Shown here: one piece after another, positions 8,531-16,677 of the stretch
Position numbering within the stretch: position 1 is the stretch's first letter
How the letters are laid out: each line of letters begins with the position of its first letter
Position numbers and translations under genes: made by a program
Assembly (NCBI GenBank): GCA_037045155.1
Contig: JBAOIG010000004.1
Coordinates: 16,001 to 80,000 of the forward strand
Reading direction: 5' to 3'
DNA: 64,000 nucleotides
Source of the DNA: Thermomicrobiales bacterium
Lineage (GTDB): Bacteria; Chloroflexota; Chloroflexia; Thermomicrobiales; CFX8
The notes under the pieces: generated by a model
The model's database searches: none
Told to the model about the DNA's origin: nothing
The model's input: only the letters and a program-made list of their open reading frames with translations

Positions 8531-9244
8531 CTAGCTCGACGATCCAGACTCGGTTGGCGCTCCTGGATTCAGGCTTTTCGTGTCGTTGCCCGCTTTGCGC
8601 GACTTGAGAGCAGCGAGCTCGCTTTCGATATCGTCGTCCCGGTCGAGCTGTTGGAACTGGTACTCGACATCATCACCCTGGAGCTCTCCCAGCGCGGCGG
8701 TCTTCGACTCTTCCATCCGGATCCGTTTCTCCATCCGGTCGAGCTCGCTCGACGAGTCGAGCCCAGGAAGGGTTGAGAGACTCTCGGTGATCTGGCGCTG
8801 AGCCACGGTTGCGCGGTGACGAGCAACAAGGACGTCGCGCTTCGACACAGCCTCGTCGCGCTTTGCCTGCAACATGGTGAGTTGCGACTTCAGCTTCTCG
8901 ACCATCTCCTGCTGCGAAGTCAGTTGCTGAGCATAGACGGTTGCGATGCTCTCGGCGTCCCGCTTGCGCCGTAGCGCTTCCCGAGCGAGATCATCCTTCG
9001 CGGCGCCGACGGCGAGCTCCGCGCGCCTCTCCCATTCGCGGGCGTCGTGTTGCGATTGTTGAAGGTCGGCTTCGAGCTCCTTCTCCTGCGCGATGGTGTT
9101 CGCGACCTGGCTGCGGGCTTCGACAATGCTGCTGTCCATCTCGCGCAGAAGCTCGTTGAGCATCTTCTCCGGATCCTCCGAGCGGTCGAGCAGGTCGTTG
9201 ATGTTCGCGCGAATAAGGCGGGACATGCGATCGAGGATGGCCAT
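8531..9244 (-). CDS. PspA/IM30 family membrane-stress protein
   Basis: The 237-residue protein is almost entirely charged coiled coil after the N-terminal amphipathic stretch MAILDRMSRLIRANINDLLD, with SEDPEKMLNELLREM, a hallmark of PspA/IM30 (ESCRT-III-like) proteins. These assemble into rods and rings that bind and repair the cytoplasmic membrane. Gaps of 24 and 48 bases to its neighbours place it inside the operon with the SPFH and DUF4178 proteins. No PspF-type regulator is seen, consistent with non-proteobacterial psp systems. Confidence 0.93.
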   Translation of the reverse strand: MAILDRMSRLIRANINDLLDRSEDPEKMLNELLREMDSSIVEARSQVANTIAQEKELEADLQQSQHDAREWERRAELAVGAAKDDLAREALRRKRDAESIATVYAQQLTSQQEMVEKLKSQLTMLQAKRDEAVSKRDVLVARHRATVAQRQITESLSTLPGLDSSSELDRMEKRIRMEESKTAALGELQGDDVEYQFQQLDRDDDIESELAALKSRKAGNDTKSLNPGAPTESGSSS

Positions 9245-9292
9245 CTGTGAGATTCTCCTCCACTGATGGGACGTTCGTCCCGGTTTGCCGAG

Positions 9293-10285
9293 CTATCGGT
9301 GGCTCGGGTATAGCTCGATGTCGCGAAGGTCGATCGCGACACCTTCGAGCGCCAGATATTGGGTGCCCCACTGGTAGATATGCAAGACGCGAGGCCCTGC
9401 GCCGTATTCCAGGTAACGGAGAGATTGCTCGTCCGACCCCTGGCGCCCTTCAACTTCGCCGTGCGCCTGCGTTTCGTGCATGAATGCGTAGTCTGTCTCT
9501 CCGAGCTTGACCGACGGTGGTCGACCAACCAACTGCAGCTCCGCCTCCGTCAGCCATGCGAGTGGGTCGTCGTGCCGGTCACCGACCTCAAGCCACTGCC
9601 GGCCATCACCGCCGCGCAACTGATAGGCGCGACGGGAGCCGCTCGACATACTGGCGGTGACGTGTCCGATTACCGAGTAGTCCTGCCCGTTGTACGAGAC
9701 CGCGCCGCCGATCCGGAGCGTCCAAAGCTCTGACGGCTGATCCGGCGCGGCCGGCCCCAGCAGTGCGAGCATGTCCTTTTCGGGCAATGGCCGGCCAGCA
9801 TGGATGACCTCGGCGCGTCGATCGAACCGATCGGACAGTTGTTGCACTGTCGCGCCGATCTGGTCGGCGGCGGCGCGGAACTCGCCAGCGGACGGTTCGG
9901 CACTCTCCAGCGAGGCGATCTGCTCCTCCAGTGTCGGTATTTGGTCTGCAAGCGCCGAGTCAAATGCGGCGATCTGGTCGAGGACAGTCGCATCGACAAC
10001 ATCATTGGCGAACGCCGGCGCATAGCCGTAGGTTGCGACCCGGACGCGGTCGATGAACGATCGAAGCAGTGTCAGTGGCTTATCGACGATCCCGACAGCG
10101 TCGATTTTGCGGTTCTCTGCCAGGCGGTTACCCAGGCGGCCGAGCCGGTCGGCGAGCTGTCCGTAATCGGTTGCCAACTTGGCGCGAATCGCCCGGTCAC
10201 TGTCACGACGACGTTCCTTATCGCGATAGCCGGCATAACCGGGGACGCGGTTGAGCGCCCGGTCGAGCCTGTCACGCGTGGACAT
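9293..10285 (-). CDS. DUF4178-domain protein
   Basis: The 330-residue product has a coiled-coil-rich N-terminal half (1-160). Its C-terminal half matches the DUF4178 pattern (IGGAVSYNGQDYSVIGHVT, then YQLRGGDGRQWLEVGDR). DUF4178 proteins commonly lie beside PspA and SPFH genes, as here. The biochemical role is unknown; a membrane-stress accessory is the natural guess from context. ATG 10285 is preceded by GGAGG seven bases upstream. Confidence 0.78.
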   Translation of the reverse strand: MSTRDRLDRALNRVPGYAGYRDKERRRDSDRAIRAKLATDYGQLADRLGRLGNRLAENRKIDAVGIVDKPLTLLRSFIDRVRVATYGYAPAFANDVVDATVLDQIAAFDSALADQIPTLEEQIASLESAEPSAGEFRAAADQIGATVQQLSDRFDRRAEVIHAGRPLPEKDMLALLGPAAPDQPSELWTLRIGGAVSYNGQDYSVIGHVTASMSSGSRRAYQLRGGDGRQWLEVGDRHDDPLAWLTEAELQLVGRPPSVKLGETDYAFMHETQAHGEVEGRQGSDEQSLRYLEYGAGPRVLHIYQWGTQYLALEGVAIDLRDIELYPSHR

Positions 10286-10315
10286 CGCTGGCCTCCTTAC
10301 GCTTCACACTGCGCA

Positions 10316-10846
10316 TCATGGCAGGAAGATCTCGGCTCCACAATACGGGCAGCGGATCAAGCCCTTGCCTGCGATCTCCAGCTGCCCTCCGCAGTTGGGA
10401 CACGTCTCCGAACCGCGTAGATCCGACGCGGCGCGAGTGTACAAAATGCCTCGGTTCCAGTCTGCGTACCCAGAGAAGAGGCCCTTGGACACGAGGTCGT
10501 ACAGATCATCACGGACGGAGTCTCGTGTTCCACCGATTTGCAGCGCGAGATCGGCGATGCTGATCTGTCCGGCAGTCTCGACGATCGCGAGTAACTTTCG
10601 CTGGCGTTGTCCGGTTGCGAACTGCGCCTCTTCGCTTCGTCCTTTCAGGAATACATACGTGCCGCCGGCCAGCATCGGCAAGATGATTGCAACGAAGAGC
10701 AGCCCGCCGCCCAGAATCGCGCCCGATGTCCGAAGTCCGGAATTCTTGTCGGCAACGCCGGAAGCCAGCCACGCGGCGGAGATTGCCATGATACCGAGGC
10801 CGCCGAGGATCAATAGCAGCCCGATCGTCCGGCCTCCCCGGAACAT
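10316..10846 (-). CDS. Two-helix membrane protein with winged-helix-like and zinc-ribbon domains
   Basis: The 176-residue protein begins MFRGGRTIG. It has two membrane helices (about 8-28 and 44-66), a cytosolic winged-helix-like segment (about 85-135, including ISIADLALQIGGTRDSV) and a C-terminal zinc ribbon CPNCGG...CPYCGAEIF. I start it at ATG 10844-10846, which shares one base with the TGA of the preceding glycosyltransferase (TGATG). The open frame extends 40 codons upstream but only overlaps that gene. It could tether the PspA/SPFH/DUF4178 proteins to the membrane or sense its state; that is inference. Confidence 0.72.
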   Translation of the reverse strand: MFRGGRTIGLLLILGGLGIMAISAAWLASGVADKNSGLRTSGAILGGGLLFVAIILPMLAGGTYVFLKGRSEEAQFATGQRQRKLLAIVETAGQISIADLALQIGGTRDSVRDDLYDLVSKGLFSGYADWNRGILYTRAASDLRGSETCPNCGGQLEIAGKGLIRCPYCGAEIFLP

Positions 10847-11940
10847 CAGGAACCCCCGATGACGAGATCGATGGCGCGCACGACGTCCTCCACAGTAACC
10901 AGTGCCATGCAGGTCCGTGTTGGACAGCCAGCGGGCCGGCCGAGCCGGAAGCCCGTGTACAGGCATGGCTGACAGGGAAGATCATGGTACACGACCAGCC
11001 CACGTGTTGCCGCAACCTGGCTTGCCTCGACGACGTCCTGAGAACCCCATGGCCTCCACGCATCCCGGTTCGATGGCCCGAAAACCGTTACCCGGGGACA
11101 ATCGAGAGCAGCCGCCAGGTGGCCCGCAAAGGAGTCTGCGCCAATGACCACTCGTGACCCCTTGAGCACTGCCGCGAGCCCAGGGAGATTCGTCGATGCG
11201 ACGAGATCCAGCGCGTCTGGCGCAATGCGTCGGATGATTGCTGACGGCTCCAGCGCGTCCTTCGCGCCGACGATTACCGGGGTGATCCCACGGGCCGCGA
11301 CCGCAGCCGCGATTGCGCCATAACGCTCGGCTGCCCAGGTGCGCGCGGGCGAGTATGGACCAGTGGCTGGGTAGATCACTGCGTAGTCACGCGGCAGGCC
11401 GGGAACGTGAGGCAGGAGCGACTGATCAATCCGAGGGGCGGGATCGATGTCAACTCCACCGGCGGCCTTCGCGATGGCCAGCATGTACTCCACCTCATGG
11501 CGCGCGCCGAAACCGAGATCCTGGACCCGCGTGGTGAGGAATGTCCCTCGCCCATTATCGAGACCAACTATTTCGGGTGCGCCGGTAGCCCGTGTGAGCC
11601 ATCGGAATTTGATCGCCCCTGCGTTGGTGGTCAGATGATGGAGCAGCGCGACGGTGTCATAGCCAGCGCGGCGAAGCGACAAGCCAAATCGAGCGCCCAT
11701 CATCAGCCGATCCGGACGGGCCAACGATCGCGGCCGATCGAACAGATGTTTTGGGAACGTGACTGCCCGAAGACCGTGGCCAAGTAACGGCAGGAGCGCG
11801 GCGGACGACGGCGGCACAACGACGTCGATCGACGCGTCGGGGTAGGCGGCGCGTAACGAGCGCAAGGCCGGCTCGCACATGAGGAGGTCCCCGAGGTCAG
11901 CGAGCTTGACAACGAGGATGCGCCGCTCAGTTGCGCCCAC
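10846..11940 (-). CDS. Glycosyltransferase family 9 (heptosyltransferase-like)
   Basis: This 364-residue protein has the GT9 layout: N-terminal ILVVKLADLGDLLMCEPALRSLRAAYP, and C-terminal GADSFAGHLAAALDCPRVTVFGPSNRDAW with the nucleotide-sugar-binding region. GT9 enzymes transfer heptose or other sugars to LPS cores or other envelope glycans. It has Cys-rich CQPCLY and CPTRTCM near the C-terminus, like its two GT9 neighbours. Its start overlaps the GT4 gene by 14 bases and its stop overlaps the next start. The acceptor is unknown. Confidence 0.88.
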   Translation of the reverse strand: MGATERRILVVKLADLGDLLMCEPALRSLRAAYPDASIDVVVPPSSAALLPLLGHGLRAVTFPKHLFDRPRSLARPDRLMMGARFGLSLRRAGYDTVALLHHLTTNAGAIKFRWLTRATGAPEIVGLDNGRGTFLTTRVQDLGFGARHEVEYMLAIAKAAGGVDIDPAPRIDQSLLPHVPGLPRDYAVIYPATGPYSPARTWAAERYGAIAAAVAARGITPVIVGAKDALEPSAIIRRIAPDALDLVASTNLPGLAAVLKGSRVVIGADSFAGHLAAALDCPRVTVFGPSNRDAWRPWGSQDVVEASQVAATRGLVVYHDLPCQPCLYTGFRLGRPAGCPTRTCMALVTVEDVVRAIDLVIGGS

Positions 11941-13027
11941 GTCGCGCCTCCGCGATCACGTCGAGCGTCAGCTGGGCTGTTCGTTCCCAGGTGAAGCCGG
12001 CGGCACGACGCGCGCCCCGCTCGACCAGGTCGACTCGGTTCGCGGGATCAAGCGCTGCGAGGATGCCGTCGCGGATGGAGCGAACATCATGCGGGTCGAC
12101 GAGAATCGCAGCGTCGCCCGATACCTCCGGCATGCTGCCGACGTTGCTGGTTACGACTGGCGCGCCGGAGGCCATCGCCTCGAGGATCCCAAGCCCGAAC
12201 CCCTCGTAGAGCGCCGGATGGACGAACGCCGCCGCGCCCGCATACAGGGCCGGCACGAGTTCGTCGGGAACATAGCCGAGCCGGATGATGCGGTCGCTCC
12301 TGGGGCTCTGTTTCAGACGACGCTCGATCGGGTCACTCATCCAGCCCGATCGTCCGCCGATAACGAGATGCAGGTCATGATTGTCGAGCTGCTCGAATGC
12401 TTCGACAAGACGAACGACGTTCTTCCGCGGCTGAACTGTGCTGAGGAACAGTAGATATGGACGCGTGATTCCGGCGTGCGAAAGCGTGGCCGATGGATCG
12501 TGGCGGCGAAATCGCTGGTGGTCGATGCCGGAGTGGACGACCGCAATCTTGCCGGGCCGCACCCCATAGTGACGAATCAGATCGTCACGTGTCGTGGCGG
12601 AGACTGCGATGAGACGGCTGGCAACACGACCGTTCCAGCGAGTCGTGCGGTCGAGCATCAGCCGGGATGCCTGGTCGTGCGCCTCAGGCTCATGCAGGTA
12701 ACCGAGGTCGTGGATCGTCGCGATCGAGGCTCGCGGGTGAATGACCGGGATGACGTGGGATGGAACAAAGAGCGCCGCCGGCCGGTCGCGAAGCATCCGC
12801 AGCGAGAGGCCGGCATGAGTCCAGAGCCGCGGCATCCGGATGAGCTCGTGATCCACATGCGAGCCGGAGGGCCAGTCCGGCCGGAACTCGCGATGGTAGT
12901 ACGTCATTGCCGGCCCCTCGTCGATGGCGGCCATCGCGCGCAGAAGCTCAAACGAGTACCACTCGGTTCCGGTCCGCTCGGCCGAGTCAGAACGGCTGGC
13001 ATCAACCGCGAGGTCAACCCGTCGCAT
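11927..13027 (-). CDS. Glycosyltransferase family 4
   Basis: This is a 366-residue GT-B enzyme. The N-terminal domain contains PSHVIPVIHP and ATIHDLGYLHEPEAH. The C-terminal domain starts at YLLFLSTVQPRKNVVRLVEAF and ends with the GT4 donor site (ALYEGFGLGILEAMASGAPVV, with the E-x7-E pair). It resembles mannosyltransferases that extend surface polysaccharides. It overlaps the genes on both sides by 14 bases, a sign of translational coupling in the fabZ operon. Confidence 0.9.
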   Translation of the reverse strand: MRRVDLAVDASRSDSAERTGTEWYSFELLRAMAAIDEGPAMTYYHREFRPDWPSGSHVDHELIRMPRLWTHAGLSLRMLRDRPAALFVPSHVIPVIHPRASIATIHDLGYLHEPEAHDQASRLMLDRTTRWNGRVASRLIAVSATTRDDLIRHYGVRPGKIAVVHSGIDHQRFRRHDPSATLSHAGITRPYLLFLSTVQPRKNVVRLVEAFEQLDNHDLHLVIGGRSGWMSDPIERRLKQSPRSDRIIRLGYVPDELVPALYAGAAAFVHPALYEGFGLGILEAMASGAPVVTSNVGSMPEVSGDAAILVDPHDVRSIRDGILAALDPANRVDLVERGARRAAGFTWERTAQLTLDVIAEARRGRN

Positions 13028-14144
13028 GGGTGCTCAACAGCGAGTCGATCGTGGCGATAACAGCCTCGGGTGTGATTGCCAACATGCAACCGCAGCCGGC
13101 TGGCCGACCGGGGCTGAGATCGCCGCACCGCGGGCATCGCCAGCCAGCCGAGATGATTCTGTGACGTACAGGGTCACCCCATGGGCCGTAGCGGCACGGG
13201 TCGCTTGGGCCAAAGAGGTGGATCGTTGGCGTCCCGGCCGCAACGGCCAGGTGCATCGGCCCGCTGTCGGCGCCGATGGCGAGGGTTGCTCCGCGCATGA
13301 TTTCCAGGAGTCCCGCGATGTTCGTCTGGCCGGCGAGGCTTACCGCATCGACGCCCGAGGTGATGCGATCGCAGAGATCACGTTCCCCGTCGCTGCCGGT
13401 CACGACGACCGAGACCCCCTGATTCCGCGAGGCATCGATCACCTGCCGCCAGCGAGACTCCGGCCAGAGCTTGACAGCGGCGCCGGAACCCGGATGGATG
13501 ACGACATAACTGCTGTCGATGCCGGCCGCGCGCAAGAGGGACGTCGTGCCGTCACGAGCCGACTTGCATGGTGGTATCGAGAGCGGGGCTGTCACCGGCG
13601 AAGGCAGTTCACCTCCGACCCATTCAGCGACGATCCTGGCCGCCCGCAGAGCTGCGTGCTCGTCGTCGACAAGGAGTGCCTGACGAGTTGCAAACCGGCT
13701 CGCGCGAGGATCATCCGACGTAATGACCTCGGAGGCCACGAGCGACCCCAACCAGGCCGCCCACCATGCGTCCGGGCGCAGGACGATCGCGATTCCCGCA
13801 TTCAGGCGAGCCAGTGATCTGGCCGCCGACTTCAGCTTCCGGTACGGCGCGCTCGGATCACGGGTGGCGGCGCGCGTAAACCCGGGAAATTCGACTGTCA
13901 CGATATCGTCGACTGGCCACGCCATACGTGCAATGTCGCTCGACCAGCTGCCGACGACGGCGACAAGGCGAACATCCGGCAATTGCTGCCGGAGCAAGCG
14001 GACCGCCGGCTGCGACAGGAGGATGTCTCCAAGATGATCCGGCTGCATGACAAGCACGGTGTCGCCAGCGCTCGTCGCGCGTGGCGATACTCCGGCTGCA
14101 ACGACAAGCCCCGCGTCGCGAATCATGTGTGCCAAAGTCGTCAT
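13014..14144 (-). CDS. Glycosyltransferase family 9
   Basis: This 376-residue GT9 protein has DTVLVMQPDHLGDILLSQPAVR, the central VVIHPGSGAAVKLWP and the donor-site region GADSGPMHLAVAAGTPTIHLFGPSDPCRYGPWG. Like the GT9 at 10846 it has a C-terminal Cys pair (CPRCG). It overlaps the next GT9 start by 4 bases (ATGA) and the GT4 gene by 14 bases. The number of GT9 genes in one operon suggests assembly of a heptose-containing or similar envelope oligosaccharide. Substrates cannot be read from sequence. Confidence 0.88.
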   Translation of the reverse strand: MTTLAHMIRDAGLVVAAGVSPRATSAGDTVLVMQPDHLGDILLSQPAVRLLRQQLPDVRLVAVVGSWSSDIARMAWPVDDIVTVEFPGFTRAATRDPSAPYRKLKSAARSLARLNAGIAIVLRPDAWWAAWLGSLVASEVITSDDPRASRFATRQALLVDDEHAALRAARIVAEWVGGELPSPVTAPLSIPPCKSARDGTTSLLRAAGIDSSYVVIHPGSGAAVKLWPESRWRQVIDASRNQGVSVVVTGSDGERDLCDRITSGVDAVSLAGQTNIAGLLEIMRGATLAIGADSGPMHLAVAAGTPTIHLFGPSDPCRYGPWGDPVRHRIISAGWRCPRCGDLSPGRPAGCGCMLAITPEAVIATIDSLLSTHATG

Positions 14145-15151
14145 TCCGACGAGCCTCCCGGCGGAAGGATGGCCAGGCAGGCTGCGGAGACCTGTTCAAC
14201 CGTGACGTCGCTCGTGCATGGCACTGTCGCGCTGCTTGCCCGCCGAAGATCAACATCGGGGAGTGTCCACGAAGCCGCGGGCGCCACGACGGTCACTCGA
14301 TCGCCGATCGGTCGGTACCGGCGGGGATTGGTCGGGCCGAAGATCGCGACGACGGGCGTCCCAGTCGCCGCGGCGATATGGCTCATGCCAGTGTCACCGC
14401 CGACGTACAGGCTCGATCTGGCTGCGACGGCAATGGCGCCCCCGAGGCTGACCTGGCCGGCGAGAGAGCGGTCGCTCGGCAGTCCGGCATCTTGGACGAT
14501 CCGGCTGACGAGCTCGCGATCGCTCGCGCCGCCAGAGAAGATCACGGTATAGCCATGGGACTCGATCAGGCGGGCCAACGCGACGTAGTGGCTCGCCGGC
14601 CACCGTTTGTCGGGCATGGTCGCTCCGGGATTCTCTGCGCCACCTGGATGGAACAATACCGTGCGAGGCCAGCAAGAACACAGCTGATCGGCGATCTCCG
14701 CCTCCTGTCGAGACGGCCGAAGAACAGGTTGCGTGACAAGCGGCTCGATCGCCAATCCGCGCAATGCGTCGAGATAGGCCACGCTTTCATGACGAACTTC
14801 GGGCATGACGCGAGTGACGGCCGCCACAGGACATCCCGCCAGGGCGACGAAGGCAGACGTCAATATTCGCGAACGTTCCAACAGGACAACCAGATCGAAG
14901 TCTTCGGCCCGGATCGATAGCGCCTGCCGCCCAGCGGCCTTCGCGGTTATGCGGTCGCCGATGCTTCGGACTGTCCACGGTTCGCGCCCTTCGAATATCG
15001 GCTGCGAGTGCGGACCGACGAACACCTGCAGATCCGCGTTCGGGAATGCGGCGGCGAGTGAGTCGAGCGTTGGCAACGCCATCACGCAGTCGCCGATACA
15101 GCACGGCTTCACAACACCGATGCGGGCCGGCGAGGCTGCCCCCTGGGTCAT
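14141..15151 (-). CDS. Glycosyltransferase family 9
   Basis: A 336-residue GT9 protein with IGVVKPCCIGDCVMALPTL at the N-terminus, LFHPGGAENPGATMPDKRWP in the middle and GGDTGMSHIAAATGTPVVAIFGPTNPRRY in the donor domain. The gene overlaps fabZ (4 bases) and the following GT9 (4 bases). It is the first glycosyltransferase after fabZ in the operon. Confidence 0.87.
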   Translation of the reverse strand: MTQGAASPARIGVVKPCCIGDCVMALPTLDSLAAAFPNADLQVFVGPHSQPIFEGREPWTVRSIGDRITAKAAGRQALSIRAEDFDLVVLLERSRILTSAFVALAGCPVAAVTRVMPEVRHESVAYLDALRGLAIEPLVTQPVLRPSRQEAEIADQLCSCWPRTVLFHPGGAENPGATMPDKRWPASHYVALARLIESHGYTVIFSGGASDRELVSRIVQDAGLPSDRSLAGQVSLGGAIAVAARSSLYVGGDTGMSHIAAATGTPVVAIFGPTNPRRYRPIGDRVTVVAPAASWTLPDVDLRRASSATVPCTSDVTVEQVSAACLAILPPGGSSE

Positions 15152-15588
15152 GCGGGCTGATCGAGATCCGCGACGGCGAACATCAACTCCGCTTTGACCG
15201 CGAGCTCACCATCGACCGTCGCGACGGCCGAACCAGTTCCGATCCCACGACGCATTCGGCCCATCACCACCTCCAGCCGGAGAGCGTCGCCGGGCTTCAC
15301 CTGTCGCTTGAACCGGACGCCGTCGATACCCGCGAAGAACGCCATCTTGCCGCGATGCTCGTCCATGCCGAGTAGTGCCACCGCTCCGACCTGCGCAAGG
15401 GCTTCGATGATCAAGACCCCTGGCATCACCGGATAGTGGGGAAAATGCCCCTGAAAGAAGGGCTCGTTCGCGGTGACATTCTTCAAACCCACTGCGCGGA
15501 TGCCATATTCGACCTCGAGAATACGGTCGACAAGAAGAAAGGGGTAGCGGTGGGGGATAATCGCCTGAATCTCGCGTGTGTCCAGCAC
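15148..15588 (-). CDS. fabZ: 3-Hydroxyacyl-[acyl-carrier-protein] dehydratase
   Basis: This 146-residue hot-dog-fold enzyme removes water from 3-hydroxyacyl-ACP in fatty acid elongation. The active-site helix and histidine are clear: IPHRYPFLLVDR, then FFQGHFP (His48) and MPGVLIIEALAQ (Glu62). The start is GTG 15586-15588 with AAAGGA ten bases upstream. It heads an operon with overlapping glycosyltransferase genes, so lipid supply and envelope glycan synthesis are transcribed together. The promoter is predicted at 15632-15661. Confidence 0.95.
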   Translation of the reverse strand: MLDTREIQAIIPHRYPFLLVDRILEVEYGIRAVGLKNVTANEPFFQGHFPHYPVMPGVLIIEALAQVGAVALLGMDEHRGKMAFFAGIDGVRFKRQVKPGDALRLEVVMGRMRRGIGTGSAVATVDGELAVKAELMFAVADLDQPA

Positions 15589-15631
15589 CTGTCTGTGTCC
15601 TTTCGTTCGATCTGCACCGTGGTCGCGGTTG

Positions 15632-15661
15632 AGTCTAGGAAGCGCTGGAAGGAAATGTCAA
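15632..15661 (-). promoter_or_regulatory. Predicted promoter of the fabZ-to-SPFH operon
   Basis: On the minus strand TTGACA (15656-15661) and TAGACT (15632-15637) are separated by 18 bases, facing fabZ about 45 bases away. The -35 box overlaps the gpsA start codon, so fabZ and gpsA expression may interfere with each other. Confidence 0.6.
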
Positions 15662-16665
15662 ACCCCTCATCAGTGGCGGTAGTCGGAGCTGGCGCGTGGG
15701 GCACGACGCTCGCCCTCCATCTTGACTCAGTCGGGGCGAACGTGCGGCTCGTGACGCGCGACGAGGAACAAGCTGACGCCATTCGCGCCGCCGGCGAAAA
15801 TGTGCGGTATCTCACCGGAGTGCCACTCGCGCCCGCGATTGGCGTGACATCAGATATCCGCATGGCGGCGCAGGATGCGGATGTGGTGTTCGTGGTCGTC
15901 CCAACACAGGCCGTCCGTGAAATCAGCCAGCGGCTTCGGACTGTGTTCGCAGGCAACACACTGGTCGTGTCGTGCAGCAAAGGGCTCGAGAGAGACACGC
16001 TCGCGCGATCCAGCGAAGTGTTGGCCGACGTGGGCGGCATCCCCGTTGAGAGAATCGCCATCTTATCCGGGCCGAATCTCTCTGGCGAGATCGTGCGAGG
16101 TCTGCCGGCCTCGGCGGTTGTTGCGTCGGCGGCATTGTCCACCGCCGAGACTGTGCAATCGCTCCTTTCGTCCGCGCGGTTTCGTGTGTACACGAGCCGG
16201 GACGTCATCGGCGTCGAGATCGGCGGCGCGCTGAAGAACGTCATCGCGCTCGGCGCGGGCGTGTCGGACGGCCTCCGGATGGGGCAAAACGCAAAGGCTG
16301 CGTTCATTACCCGCGGCCTCGCGGAGCTAACGCGGCTGGGCATCGCAGCGGGCGCGAATCCCCTCACATTCGGCGGATTGAGCGGACTTGGCGATCTGAT
16401 TGCGACCTGCGAGAGCCCGCTCAGCCGCAACCGAACGTTCGGTCAGCTGCTCAGCGAGGGGCTGAGCATGGAGGACGCGCGCCAGCGGATCGGCCATGTC
16501 GTCGAGGGGGCGACGACCGCGTATGCGATGGCGGAGCTAGGCCGGCGATATGGAGTAGAGACACCAATTGCCGACGCGATCGTCGCGGTGCTGGACGGTC
16601 AGGTCTCGGTCGATGACGCGATCCATGTGCTGCTGACGCGTAACCAACGGGCCGAGCTGGACTGA
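15655..16665 (+). CDS. gpsA: Glycerol-3-phosphate dehydrogenase [NAD(P)+]
   Basis: This 336-residue enzyme makes sn-glycerol 3-phosphate for phospholipids. It shows the Rossmann motif VVGAGAWGTTLAL, SCSKGLERDT, LSGPNLSGEIVRG, the catalytic lysine region GGALKNVIALGAG and the C-terminal GLSGLGDLIATC. ATG 15655 has GGAAGGAA immediately upstream; an in-frame extension to 15436 only overlaps fabZ. It diverges from the fabZ operon. Confidence 0.95.
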   Translation: MSNPSSVAVVGAGAWGTTLALHLDSVGANVRLVTRDEEQADAIRAAGENVRYLTGVPLAPAIGVTSDIRMAAQDADVVFVVVPTQAVREISQRLRTVFAGNTLVVSCSKGLERDTLARSSEVLADVGGIPVERIAILSGPNLSGEIVRGLPASAVVASAALSTAETVQSLLSSARFRVYTSRDVIGVEIGGALKNVIALGAGVSDGLRMGQNAKAAFITRGLAELTRLGIAAGANPLTFGGLSGLGDLIATCESPLSRNRTFGQLLSEGLSMEDARQRIGHVVEGATTAYAMAELGRRYGVETPIADAIVAVLDGQVSVDDAIHVLLTRNQRAELD

Positions 16666-16677
16666 TACCGACCGGGC

